Positions 1 through 11,210 of a stretch of 64,000 nt of DNA are shown in pieces. Location of the stretch: the NCBI RefSeq assembly GCF_029784155.1, contig NC_073691.1:57832217-57896216 (forward strand). Reading direction: 5' to 3'. The DNA comes from Uranotaenia lowii (lineage: Eukaryota > Arthropoda > Insecta > Diptera > Culicidae). A program made the position numbers and the translations under genes. Numbering within the stretch: position 1 is the first letter of the stretch; the number at the start of each line of letters is the position of its first letter. The notes beneath the pieces were generated by a model. That model did not search any database. It was given only the letters and a program-made list of their open reading frames with translations, and was not told the DNA's origin.

Positions 1-835
1 ATATAAAGATGTAAATAAACATTTTCAGTATTTTAAACCAACCATTTTCACTTGGAAATTCATTCAACAAATACAACACCAAACTGGTAGTCATAAATAC
101 TCACAATAGTCTACAAAATACCCAAAAAAAAAAATTAAAATCTAGTCTGCATTACTTAAACTATTAACTTTGATTATTTTAAAAATCATTTATATCAATG
201 AATATTTTATGCTGATATGAAATATTTTTCAAGAAATCTATTCGAGCCTTAATATGATTTATGCTTCTTGTTCTTCTAAAAGCTCAACTCCACATTCACA
301 TTGGTTATGATAAATAGCACAAGGATACAAAATTTAAAATTTCCCATGTACAAAGAATTTAAGAGCAAGTGTTGATTAACCTTTGGTGCCCTTAAACCAA
401 ATGTACAAAAGTGTGTTTTTTTTATCAGTCTTTACTTTTTGAAACAATTTCGAGTACAAGCAAAAATTTGAAAAATGTCTGCAGTTTTTTGAAAAAACTG
501 TTAAACATATAAAACTTTTTAAAATAAAAGTTTTAAATCAATCTACATTTTTTCCTAGATCTGGAAGCAATTTTGACTTCTACGGAAATAGTTATAGAAA
601 TTATCTTATTTTTTTACTTTCTCACATTTTGTGAAATTCGGGGATTTAAACAAATTTTAAAAAAAGTTTTAAACCTAATTTTGTTTTGGTTTTTTTGGGA
701 TTTCTCGTTTATGTGGTTCGGTAACATTTTGAAGAAAGATGCGCTTTATTTTCATCTTCAGAAACTATTTAATAACAACGAGATAAATAACTAAATTTTG
801 TAGGGGAGTGTGGCGTATCATGGGCCACTTTTTTT
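1..835. repeat. Diverged repeat block A, copy 1, left part
   Basis: This AT-rich stretch matches 7190-8000 in the same orientation. Shared landmarks include GCTGATATGAAATATTTTTC near 213 against GCTGATGGGAAATATTCTTC near 7402, and CTTGTTCTTCTAAAAGCTC near 267 against CTTGTTCTTCTAAATGCTC near 7459. The match is patchy with many indels, so the duplication is old. The only longer open frame here (573-794) is AT-rich and has no recognisable domain; I do not call it a gene. Confidence 0.6.
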
Positions 836-1050
836 CTTAGCTTCATAACTTCTTTATTAGAAAAGATAAAAAGAAATAAATAAATGGAAAAGTTGTCTAC
901 ATTTTTAAGGTATCACTAGGCATTCTTTTTTTTTATATTTCAAACAAAATAATTAGCTCGAGTACTGTCTGTTTTAAACAAAGCATTTTTTTTAATTTTT
1001 AAAAATTGAGGAGAATTGTGGGCCACCAAATGCCAATTGACTACATAACA
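836..1050. other. Non-coding spacer before hAT-like element
   Basis: AT-rich DNA with no gene. The word GTGGGCCAC-like sequence occurs twice (near 820 and 1018). Its end is the left flank of the element at 1051. Confidence 0.4.
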
Positions 1051-2228
1051 CAGGGTGGCCAGCGAACCGGGAAAACCGGGAAAAAACCGGGAATTGAAAA
1101 TGGGACCGGGAAAACCCGGAAAAAACCGAGAATTTCAAATCAAAACCGGGAAAATTCTTTATGGATAATTTTTTCCCTATATAAACAAATTAATTCTAAA
1201 ATTAATTCATGATATAATTTTTTTCTCAAAAGCGAAATAAAATTGGGATATAAATTCCATGGGGAAAATGTGGACTAAAGTCGATAATTTCTTGAAAAAT
1301 CGAGAATTTTAGCTCAGCTCATACGACTAAGTACTCTGAAGTGTTCGAGTTCCAAAATATATTGAGATTTTCTTTTGTTAATTTACTATTTTTTGACATT
1401 TACAATTTTACAATTTTTTTATAAGCGTCAAAAGCACGAAGAACTTATCTTTCATATGTTCAAAAATTAGTTGGATTGCAAATTCAGACTCAGAGTTTGG
1501 ATTAACATGCCAAGTTCAAAGTCAAGCTCTTAGAACTCAGGCTCAGGCTCACTCAGTATTCAAGACGAGAATCAAATCAAAATTTTAAAATAATAGGATC
1601 AAGTGGATTCTGTTCTCAAAATTACAGAAAAAAAATTAAATTAAAAATGAATTAATCAGTTAAAATTCGAATCATGCATCCAAACTTCACTTAGGGTTTG
1701 ATTTATAGATCCGTATTTCACCCGAAATTTATCGTCGATGGTTTTATTTCAAATTTCACAATTCAGAAATCAGAGCTCAATAATCAAATTCTGTGTGCGA
1801 TAAAGTAATTTTAAATTGAAACATCATCGTTTTAATTGAATCGAAAAAGTGGTGGCAAAATTATCATAAAAACAAAGTTTTGCAGCAAATGTAGATTAAG
1901 ATATGAAGAATTAATTGGTATATGTACTTAACTCAAAGTTGGTAATTTTGGCACCTCACCCTCTGATTCTAAGGGCCCCAATTATTTTTTTCATCCTTTG
2001 TTTAAACAATTTTCTGTAGACATCCAACAAACATCATCGTTATCAGAATATTATTACGTTTGACATTGAAAAAAAGGCTTATTTTGGTTTAAAAAAACTC
2101 TGTTGTATTCCTAGTTTTGAAATACATGAATGTGACCATGTATTTCAAAACTAAGAATATCATAAAATCTCGATCGAAAAACCGGGAAAAACCGGGAATT
2201 TGAAAATGGAAACTCGCTGGCCACCCTG
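1051..2228. mobile_element. hAT-like non-autonomous element, CAGGGTGG family, full copy
   Basis: The left end reads CAGGGTGGCCAGCGA and the right end is its reverse complement, giving a 15-bp terminal inverted repeat. Just inside both ends lie clusters of ACCGGGAAAA in the same orientation, which resemble subterminal transposase-binding motifs. The flanks share ATAAC (left ...CATAACA, right ATAACG), a possible short or eroded target duplication. The interior is AT-rich and encodes no transposase. Interior sequence near 1694-1770 matches 16853-16925, and the end matches 17279-17363 and 55985-56160, so this is a multi-copy family. hAT assignment rests on the CAGGGTG-type terminus and is not certain. 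Confidence 0.7.
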
Positions 2229-2640
2229 ATAACGTGCAAAGTTTATGAGTTGACACAAAACTGAATCTTTCATAATTCATTTAGGTATTTGAAAGAAATT
2301 TGAGATATAGAAATATAAAAGAGAGTTGTGTATGATCGAATAATTCCTTAAACCTGGTTCGCGAACGTATCGGCAAAATTCCTTTTATATTATGGACAAA
2401 ATATTTTTCAGGACTCTTCATTTTACATAAGAAAACTTTACAGATAGGAAAAACTTATTTTAAGTTCTGAATGTTTATAAAATCATACATATTCAGGTGG
2501 CCCAAGAAGATGGTTGAAATAAAATAGTACATCGAAAAGTAAAAATAAAGCAAATCTTTCTTCAAGACATCACCGAGCAACATCAATTAAAAACCCAAAA
2601 ACAACCCAAACGATGATTTAAGCGATCGTAAATAAATATT
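2229..2640. other. Non-coding AT-rich stretch
   Basis: No gene, RNA or clear repeat is seen. It lies inside repeat block A copy 1, between the hAT-like insertion and the right part of the block. Confidence 0.4.
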
Positions 2641-3330
2641 TTGTTCTAGGTTATATAAATTTTCAAATAAATTTACAGAATTTTATAGACCTGCTATTAT
2701 TATTTTAGATTTTTTTAAGATTAGGCATAATTTTCCTGTTTAGGCATAACGTGCCGCTATTAAGCATACCTCTTTTCTGTTAGGTAACATCGGCACTCTT
2801 GAAATTAAATTTAGTATTTTCTTATTTTTAATCAAATTAAATTCAATTATCGTGATTAAATACTTTTACAAGTTCGAGATATTATCGCGACATTTTTCTA
2901 TCATCATTAAAGAATGAAGGAAAGAAATTTAAGATGATTGATAACTAAAGATTTCAAATCATGGCTAATTTCAGACTTGATGTTAATTTTTTTTTTACAA
3001 TTCTGGTGGAACATTGAATGAATTCTATTTGTGTGCACTGTATTTTTTATTCCCTAAACTTTAAATTCTGGTTTTAACTAAATTGAAATTTAAATTTGCA
3101 TTCGTTTTCTAGTGCTTCTAAAATATTGTTTCAAATTTGTAAACTAGGCTGCCTAAAATTTCTAATTGAGAATAAAGAAACTGTAAACAGCATTGATTTG
3201 AATCTTTCATTCTGAATAATTTTTACCGCCCAACTTAAGGATTAAAAAAAAACGAATTGAGAAGATAAATTTCAGATTTCGAATAAAGTGACATTTTTTG
3301 GCTGTGAAATGATCTGAACGAAATCTATTT
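2641..3330. repeat. Diverged repeat block A, copy 1, right part
   Basis: Matches 8380-8960 in the same orientation: CACTCTTGAAATTAAATTTA near 2794 against CACACTTGATATTAAATTAA near 8443, GTGTGCACTG near 3032 against TATGTGCACTG near 8787, and the word order downstream is kept. The offset to the partner (about 5.7 kb) is shorter than for the left part (about 7.2 kb), as expected if copy 1 gained the 1.18-kb element at 1051 and other insertions. Confidence 0.6.
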
Positions 3331-5480
3331 TAAAAATCTAAATTCGAGAATCGTGTTTCAATACAAAAATAAAACGTTCCAACCTAATAAAAGTTTCGAC
3401 TTACTAAATTTCATGTTCAGTTTTTACCGTTTGGTTTGGTAGACATGATACTAATCCGGTAAGATTTTTGGAAAAATTCCGAACAGAATATCCGAATAAA
3501 AAAAAAGAACAAGCATCGAGTTTTTTAAACATAAAAAATAATAATACTCGGAGTGTAATTCAATTTCAAACAAAATTTGTTTCATTGCCCAAATTTCACA
3601 ATTATTTTATAGTCATAGGTATATTTCTGTAAAAACCTGACAGAAAGCATTGATATAATTGCGTGTTTAGTTCTATGTTGCAAACAGTCGAAGAAAAAAA
3701 AATCATTGCCACCGAATGACCAGCTAAGCTTTAAGGATTATTTTTCATTTTTGAAAAACTAATCCCTGTGACAAACTCTCTGTCTCGACCGACCGAATTG
3801 GTCGTTGTGGTCTAAGCTGAATGAATGGTCATCGAAAACCCCCCGTTTGATGGTCACCTTTTGATGAATGGTTTTTCTTTTTCCCAACCAAAATTTAAAA
3901 AAAATCTACAACGCGGTGAATCACTACTAAATCAATGCTGAAAGGTAAATTGATACCCTCCCCAGGCTAAACCGGTCCGATAAGAATTGATAATTGATTC
4001 CTGAAATTGAGCAATCTGAACACTAAGCCAATCCCGTATTGTTGGAACAAATTGCACTGATGCAGGGGCTGTTTTAGTTGGCGTCATGAATGGCGGAGAT
4101 TTTATTTAGTGTAAATCCGTTCTAATTAGTTTCTAAATTCAGCTAACCGGTCAAGAGAGAGGAAATTTGAGCACTGAGGATAGTTAGGAGGGGATCAATT
4201 TAATTTGACCACTTTATAATGGGGGCGATTGGCAATCAATTGATTTGCTGAAATAGGGGTTTTGTTCGAGGGGTAAATTACAATTGAATATAAATTTATA
4301 ACTGAGCTCGATTAAGGGGCGAAATAAAAATGCTGCTATAGGCAGCAAGCGATAAATCATTGGATAGGGGCGATGCAACTCGAAACTGTCAGTGCAAAAA
4401 TAGGCTGCTAGTGAACTAAGTTGATTAATGAATTGTTAATTGAGCTGCTTGCTGGACAAAATCTATGAGTCTCGATTAATTGTTGTTGTTAGTTTGGAAT
4501 CATTTGAAAAACCATTAAAATTCTGAATAAAAATGTTTAGGATTGTTAAATTTTCAATACATTTTGGATTATTCAAGAAAAAATCTGGATTCAAAGCACG
4601 TTTCCGGATTTCAATTCAGTTTCTGATTCCTCAATCTAAAATCTGATCGACGGCACTATTCAATTCATAAATCAACCTTAAGCCAACCTTGAGCTTGAAG
4701 TTGGTATTGGATTTTCTTCAAAAATCACTCTTGATGATCTATTGGGCCACATTGATCTCAAATGGCCCCATAAACTGGTTTGGGGCCAGCATCACTTAAC
4801 AGAACCCTTAATTCAGCGCAAATCTAATCGCGTTAGCGCAAAAGGATCAATTAGGGGTCTGATGGTGTAATACAAATTGCCGCGCATTCAGTTCAGTTGT
4901 TTACTTACAACTTATAGTTTGCGCGCTCTCGTTGGGGATTTAAATGTTTTGAATTTTCCCCCTGCTCTGATCTGATCGGATCAAACGCCTGCATTAAACG
5001 CTCGCGTAGGCTTAGTAGATAAATGGTGGCTTCAACATTGAAAAAAAAACGATCAAAAGCTATAAATAACTTGATTCTGTCAATTTTGTGCAATTGAACG
5101 TTTTGCTGCAAATTGCTTGGCCACAACAAATAAACTCAACCTCAATTAGACTTAAGATTATAGATCTCAATCTTTGGAAGAAAAATTCCAGAGACCTCAA
5201 GTTCTTACCGCACTTTTTCTGATTTAATCATAAATTTAAGTTTAATTTACCGGTCAAAATTTTACATTTACAGGTTTGTTTTCACCTCACTTTTTTTGTT
5301 TTCTTCAGAATTTTTTAACAAAAACAGGTAGCAACTGATTTTGATAAAGAAGCACTTGAAATATTTGTTTTGAATTGTCATTTAAGGCCCACAGAATTTT
5401 ATTTTTCAAATGTTATCATCGAGTTTAAAAATGTCGATGAAACACAATTTTAGATCATAAATTCACTAATATCAACAAAT
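3331..5480. other. Non-coding, apparently single-copy DNA
   Basis: No open frame with recognisable protein features is present. The part from about 3760 to 5160 is less AT-rich and lacks the repeat words seen elsewhere in the window, so it may be unique host DNA such as intronic or intergenic sequence. I see no splice-bounded exon that I could defend. Confidence 0.4.
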
Positions 5481-5781
5481 CTATTGAGAATACGCAAAAC
5501 TAAAGTTCAGATTGATAGCAAATTATACAGATTTAATATGCTAAAAGAGATTTTTAAATTTATATTATGCTATCCTAGATATTTAAATCTCAGTAGAAGC
5601 CCTTTTTTCAGAATTTCATATTTGAAGCATAACTTAGAAATTCTTCTACTTAGTTTTAGGCAACTCTGATCAGACTAGTTTTTTTTTTCAACCTTTTAAA
5701 AGTATCTATGGCTCTCCCATATTGTGTCAATCAAAGAAAATCGTGTTATCAATATGGATCAATATACCTGTCTTACAGTCG
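5481..5781. other. Non-coding flank of the LINE 3' end
   Basis: AT-rich sequence without a recognisable gene. It ends at the simple-repeat tail of the minus-strand LINE. Confidence 0.35.
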
Positions 5782-7008
5782 GTTATTATTATTATTATTA
5801 TTATTATTATTTTTGTGATGGTCCCACAGGCCCATTTGGATCCTTCCTCCACCCCATACGCTTCTTTAGAAGTGGGAGGGACTATTTATCCTCTAGATAA
5901 TTATGTTTACATTATTCGATCAATTTCTGTACGACTTGTTTGTCTTACTCCCGCGTATGTCCATCACCGTACATTTTATTTTTATCTGATACTTCTTCAG
6001 ATCTTCATCACATCCATATGATCCTTTTTAGGATTGCTCATTGTTTCAGGTTGACTGTTTAACATATTGTATTGTCAGTTTCTTAAATACATTTAGGTTC
6101 GAACTGTCTTTGATGTTCAGTGGCAGGTTATTATACATATTCAGTCCGTTGTAGAAAACAGAACGTTTGGTCATCTCTTTTTTCGTGTTTGGTAATCTAA
6201 AATCTTGAGCTCTTCTTGTATTGTATCTGTGTATATCGATACCATACTGCAGACCGTCCAATAAATAAGATGGTAACATTCCTTTCTTCATTTTGTGTAT
6301 GAAAATCAAACTGTTGTACGCAATTCTCTGCTTAACTGTCAACCATTGCAGCATATCAAGCATAAGAGCACTTGGAGTATATCGATTGCATCGTAACACT
6401 ACTCGCATTATCTTGTTTTGTATTCTCTGCAGCCTTTTCGTTTGTGTATCTGATGCATTAAGCAATATGGTAGCGCAATAGTCGAAATGTGGCATAATAA
6501 CAGATTTTACGTAGATAATTTTTGACCAGAAAGTCATATATCTGCTTATCCGACAAAGTATTCCATATTTCATGGCAATCTTCTTGACAGTGTAGTCGAT
6601 ATGAGCTACGAAATTCAGCTTTTCATCTATTTGTACTCCTAAGTATTTGACTTGGCGTACACTTTCGATTGCACATCCATCGATAAACAGATTAGAACTA
6701 GCTTCAGCCTTGCGATTTCCGATAACCATCCAGTTGGTTTTAGTAAGATTCAGACACAACTTTCTGTATTTCAAAAAATTAGCAATATTCTTTAAATCCG
6801 CATTAGCTTCTTGTATAACGAGTTCTAAATCATTACCGCTCCAGTAGGAGACTGAGTCATCCGCAAATAGTTTGAGACGACCGTACTGTAAACATTTTTT
6901 CATGTCATTGATGTACAAGATAAATAACAGGGGACCCAACACACTACCTTGGGGGACACCTAAATTATTTTCTCTATATCGTGAATAAGATGATCCATAC
7001 TTTGTTCT
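5782..7008 (-). mobile_element. 5'-truncated non-LTR retrotransposon (CR1/L2-like LINE)
   Basis: On the minus strand this insertion has the 3' half of a reverse transcriptase frame (7008-6046), a short 3' untranslated region, and an (AAT)n tail that appears on the plus strand as TTA repeats at 5782-5811. Loss of the 5' part and a simple-repeat tail are typical of target-primed insertion. The frame is uninterrupted for about 320 codons, so the copy is young compared with its neighbours. I could not find a convincing target-site duplication; the 5' junction is placed near the first in-frame stop at 7009-7011 and may be a few bases off. Confidence 0.8.
6046..7008 (-). CDS. LINE reverse transcriptase, C-terminal part (5'-truncated)
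   Basis: Encodes the palm-to-C-terminal part of a non-LTR reverse transcriptase, which would copy its own RNA at a nicked target. The frame is open from 7008; the first ATG at 6942 is internal to the domain and is not the native start. Reading from the open end, GVPQGSVLGPLLF is RT motif 4, followed by LYINDM, the catalytic LFADD (residues 25-29 counted from that Met), LCLNLTKT (about 62-69) and YLGVQID (about 100-106). The C-terminal region has RLQRIQNKIMR and YNTRRAQDFRLP blocks seen in CR1/L2-type LINEs. The endonuclease and first ORF are absent. No frameshift or stop is seen, yet the truncated gene lacks a promoter and is presumably inactive. Clade assignment is by remembered motif style and is moderately sure. 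Confidence 0.85.
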   Translation of the reverse strand, partial: RTKYGSSYSRYRENNLGVPQGSVLGPLLFILYINDMKKCLQYGRLKLFADDSVSYWSGNDLELVIQEANADLKNIANFLKYRKLCLNLTKTNWMVIGNRKAEASSNLFIDGCAIESVRQVKYLGVQIDEKLNFVAHIDYTVKKIAMKYGILCRISRYMTFWSKIIYVKSVIMPHFDYCATILLNASDTQTKRLQRIQNKIMRVVLRCNRYTPSALMLDMLQWLTVKQRIAYNSLIFIHKMKKGMLPSYLLDGLQYGIDIHRYNTRRAQDFRLPNTKKEMTKRSVFYNGLNMYNNLPLNIKDSSNLNVFKKLTIQYVKQST

Positions 7009-7189
7009 TTATTTTAAAATGTTGAAACGACTATAAACGAATAAAAAGCCTGAGCTTACTGAAAAGAACGAAATAGAATCCTCAATCAAATCCTTCTAAT
7101 TTTTATGACAAAGTTTTTAACATTTCAAAGTATTTTTTTTTCAAAACCTCTCATCGAGTGAAAAGGTAAAGCTGAAAATTTGTCTAAAT
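7009..7189. other. Non-coding flank of LINE 5' junction
   Basis: Short AT-rich sequence between the LINE and the second copy of block A. Nothing recognisable. Confidence 0.35.
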
Positions 7190-8960
7190 CCAAAAAAAAT
7201 CTTGACACAAAAAAACCCTAGCTCGTCTTTTGAATGGGGTTTTATGAATAAGTGTAAGTTTAGAATTTGGAACCAACCATTTTAAATACCTACTACTCCA
7301 ACAGTCAATAGAATAAGCAAAAAAAGTCTGAAGCCTAGTGTCCAACACTTTATTTCTACTCGCTTTGATTATAAAAAAAAATATTTCGTTACAAATTTTA
7401 TGCTGATGGGAAATATTCTTCAAGAAAACAATTTTAACCTCAATTCTATTTTGTGTATCTTGTTCTTCTAAATGCTCCTGACTCCATTCTCAAAATGGTT
7501 TTGATAAATTAAACAAAACCATTTCACATTTTCCGAGGTGCAAAAAATCTAGAGTCTAATTTGATCAATTTGGGTGCCCTGAATTTAAATATGTGACTAT
7601 CTGCTTTTGTTTTTGAAATAACTTTTTAAAATAGATAAAAATCATTAAAAAATTTCTACAATTTTTTGACATAACTTGAAAACATTACACAGAAATTTAT
7701 AATAAAGTTTTAAATCAATTATCAACTTTTCCTGATACTAATAATAATAATATTAATAATGTTGGCTTTTACGAAATTTTTTATAGAAGTTTTTCTTTTG
7801 TTTTTTTTTTCATTTCGTAAAATACGGAAATCTTAACAAATTTTTCAAAAAAAAGTTTAAACCAAACAGAGTTTGAAATACTTTTTTAAAGCAAAATATA
7901 ATATTTTAGCAGACTTTAACAAACTTGTAAATAAAATAAAACCTTTTCTTTAACCTTTTCATTATTATCAGAAATATTTGCAATGATATCTTTTCAAATA
8001 TTTAAAACTGTATAATTAAACTACAATACAAATGAAGAATTTACAAAAAAAACTAGAATACAGATTATTCACCATCGTCATTAAAATCTGAAGCATAAAA
8101 AAAATCAAACTAAAAATAAGTTTATTCTCTTAAGCGATTTTGATAAAAAGTTTGAAACATGATTCGAAGTAACAACATTCAAGCTGAATGTTGATGCGCA
8201 AACTTAGAATTCCTTATTTTCATCAGTTTATCAGAATGATCTTATTAATCATTTTGAAAATCACCCATTGCCTAGCCTGTCCTTTGTAAACTTTCAATGA
8301 TGCATTAAACATGTTGTTTTATGAATTTATTAAGTTTTTATTGTGTACCTACTTCAAAAATGAATTTTTCTAGGCTTTTATTTTTATGACTGGTAGAACT
8401 TGAACAGAATTAAATAATTTATATTTGACTTGGATCACTGGCACACTTGATATTAAATTAAATATTTTTTTTCTTTTTATCAATTTTATTTCAGCCATCG
8501 AATATTTGTCAATTCCTTTAGGATCAAAATTGTTTTATTTTTTATCGAGAATTCCCATTTCAAATTATTCAAAATTCAATTTATTATATTAACAGCAGGG
8601 TTTTTCAATCTACCCTTCCATTTGAAATGAAGAAAAAAATGTGACTTAAGATGTATAATAATTGGCAATTATTATGCTAAGCAATTTTTTAACATGGTGA
8701 AGTTTTTATCTTATCTTAAATTTATTTAGAATTCGGAATTAATTTCTATTTAAAGCTGATGTTTGATTTTATGTATTCTATTTATGTGCACTGATTCAGA
8801 TGTCCGAAGCTTTAAACTCTGGCTTTTTCTCGAAATTTTTATTTGCATTAAATTTCTGGTGTTTCGGGAGTAGCTATTGATTTGAAATTTTTAAACTTGA
8901 CTGCTAAAATTTATGTTCATGCTAATTTCTAGTTCTAAACAATGAACCCAATTTTGAACA
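7190..8960. repeat. Diverged repeat block A, copy 2
   Basis: Second copy of the block found at 1-3330, same orientation, without the CAGGGTGG element that interrupts copy 1. Matching words are listed under copy 1. The middle (about 8000-8380) is hard to align. No coding capacity is recognisable; a 79-codon minus frame at 7184-7423 has no domain. It could be an ancient mobile element or a segmental duplication. Confidence 0.55.
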
Positions 8961-9761
8961 CTTTATAACCCAAGTAACAATTTTAGCTTTATTATGGTCA
9001 GCAAAATATCGTTTGGACTATCGCATTAATCTTCATAAAAAGCTAAAGCGCATTCTATAACATCACCTGGACTCTAATAAAGCCAAAATCAGGCTATTTG
9101 GCCCTACCCTAGAAACGTCATCAAGACATATAATTGTTGGTCATCAATGTTGGTCACCAAAGCTTTTAAAAAGCTATTATAAAACATGTTAGAAATTTTT
9201 GTTTTTTTTTTCGGTTCTGTCAGTTCTCGGAGTTTTTTTTTTTATTTTTTCCAGCAACCATAATGGTTGATGAATGATGATTGCATTATTCAGATATGAT
9301 CTGGTAAAATTAATAGCTAAAAAAACCAATGTTTTAACCATATATTGAGCTTCTTTTCTACTGCCAGTCTAGATTTTAGGTAAAATGTATATGAAATAGT
9401 ATCTTAAAATAAATGCGCCTCGTCAAATCTGATGGTCAATCATGATGGAATTGATGGAAAAGGCCTGAAAATTTTTTTTCCAATGCTTGCATTGTGAATC
9501 CATCAACATGGCGTCATTTTGTGCCCTTCGATTTTGCAACCAACATGGCGTGAGTCAATTCATAGTTTTATTATGGTTTAATGATGACCCCAAAAAAAGC
9601 TACGATTTGACGTTTCTCTCGCAAGCCAACCAATTACACGCTAAGGTTGAGTTCCTCATTTCTGAGTTGTTAATCATTAGTACAGTAAATGAGGACAGAC
9701 TTTTTGAATGAAAAGGGATTGGTTTTGAATGACCCGTGGAATGAATCATGAGTTTAAGTCA

Positions 9762-10150
9762 AATTTCGTTGTCTGACGCCATCTTGAAATCCAAGATGGC
9801 GGCTTCCGCTGAACTTTAAAATGGTGTAAATGACTTGAAATCGCATGAAACCCCAACAAAATGGGTATCGGGTGAAAGGGCTAAACGAGTAGAAGTTGAA
9901 TTTCGCTATCAGACGCCATCTTGAAATCCAAGATGGCGACATCCGCTCAACTTTAAATGCTTAATGCTGACAAAAAGTCGCATTAAACCACCACTATACG
10001 GGTATTGGGTGAAAGGGCTAAACTAGAAGTCGATTTTTTTTCTTTCCGACGCCATCTTGAAATCCAAGATGGCAGCTTCCACTGAATTTAAAATACTGTT
10101 AATCAATGAAAATCGCTTGAACACAACTTTTTCACGTAATACTACATTAA
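9762..10150 (+). repeat. Left tandem array of ~137-bp palindromic units
   Basis: Three units, each containing GCCATCTTG, a 5-base spacer and CAAGATGGC, then a GCTTCCGCTGAACTTTAAA-type stretch and a GGGTGAAAGGGCTAAAC stretch. Centre-to-centre spacings are 137 and 136 bp. The third unit has a one-base change (GGCAGC). This array is the inverted partner of 10560-11210. Confidence 0.8.
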
Positions 10151-10431
10151 AACTACTATTTTAAGACAATTAAGATCATTTTAAATCACTTTTATTATTT
10201 TTTCATTATGTTTCTAATGCATTTAGCACTTTTCTTGTTTTGTTTATAGTTTTTTTTTTTGCCATTTATGTAACTCTATTATTCCTATCATGCTATTATG
10301 TTTAAATTGTATTGGTCTTATTCTTGCGAAAACTATAAGGTTATGTTGTTTCTGTTAACAGTCTGATTTAGGCACATGTGCCATATTCGATGTTGCCAAA
10401 ATCGAATGTTGCCAAAAACGAACGGGGTCTG
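10150..10431 (+). mobile_element. Half copy of TA-flanked CGTTCG MITE
   Basis: The right end (GTTGCCAAAAACGAACGG followed by GGTCTG and then TA at 10432) matches the right end of the intact copy at 22079-22607. Inner sequence also aligns, for example AAAACTATAAGGTTATGTTG against AAGTCTACAAGGTAATATTG. A clear left terminal repeat is missing, so it is truncated or was inserted and then eroded inside the foldback element. Confidence 0.6.
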
Positions 10432-10559
10432 TATTGTGGTGGTTTTTGTGGGATTTTCAGTCACTTACAGATTTTCAGAGAAACGCGAAAACAGATATTT
10501 GACTTCTATCATTTAGCCTTAGCACCCAATACAATATATTTGGGAGTTTCATGCTATTT

Positions 10560-11210
10560 TCATTCATTTACAGTATTTTTAAGTTCATCTGAAGCCACCA
10601 TCTTGGATTTCAAGATAGCGTCATCCCAATTGACAAACACCCATATTTTGGAGGTTTCATACAATATTCAATGATTTAGAGCATTTTTAAAGTTTAAAGA
10701 AAGCTGCCATCTTGGATTTCAAGATGGCGTAAGATAGCAATATTCGACTTCTACTCGTTAAGCCCTTTCACCCATTACCACCTGGGTTTCATGTCATTTT
10801 AAGTCATTTAATACATTTTAAAGTTTAGCGGAAGCCGCCATCTTGGATTTCAAGATGGCGTCAGATAGCGAAATTCAACTTCTACCGGTTGATTTCTTTC
10901 AACTTATACCCCTATAATATAGGTTTTCTGCGATTTTCAGTCATTTACAGTATTTTCAAGTTGAGTGGTAGCCGCCATCTTGGATTTAAGATGGCGACGG
11001 GCAACGAAATTTTACTTCTACTCTTATTCTACTCTCTTATTACTTTCACCTAATAACCATATTGTGAAGGTTTCACGATATTTTCAGTAATTTACAGCTT
11101 TGAAAATAAAAGCGGAAGCCGCCATCTTGAATTAATGATGGCGTCAAGCAACAATTTTTTTTCCTACTATTTGGGCCCTTTCACTCAATACTCATATTGT
11201 AAAGATATTC
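10560..11210 (-). repeat. Right tandem array, inverted relative to left array
   Basis: Five units with GCCATCTTGGATTTCAAGAT-type palindromes at about 10597, 10706, 10837, 10974 and 11121. The two outermost are most diverged (ATAGCG; GAATTAATGATGG). Unit text is the reverse complement of the left array, including the CTTTCACCC stretch. Confidence 0.8.

Noticed and set aside
10706..10859. tRNA or snRNA-like hairpins in the palindromic array
   Set aside because: The dyads form simple hairpins only; no A/B boxes or Sm site.
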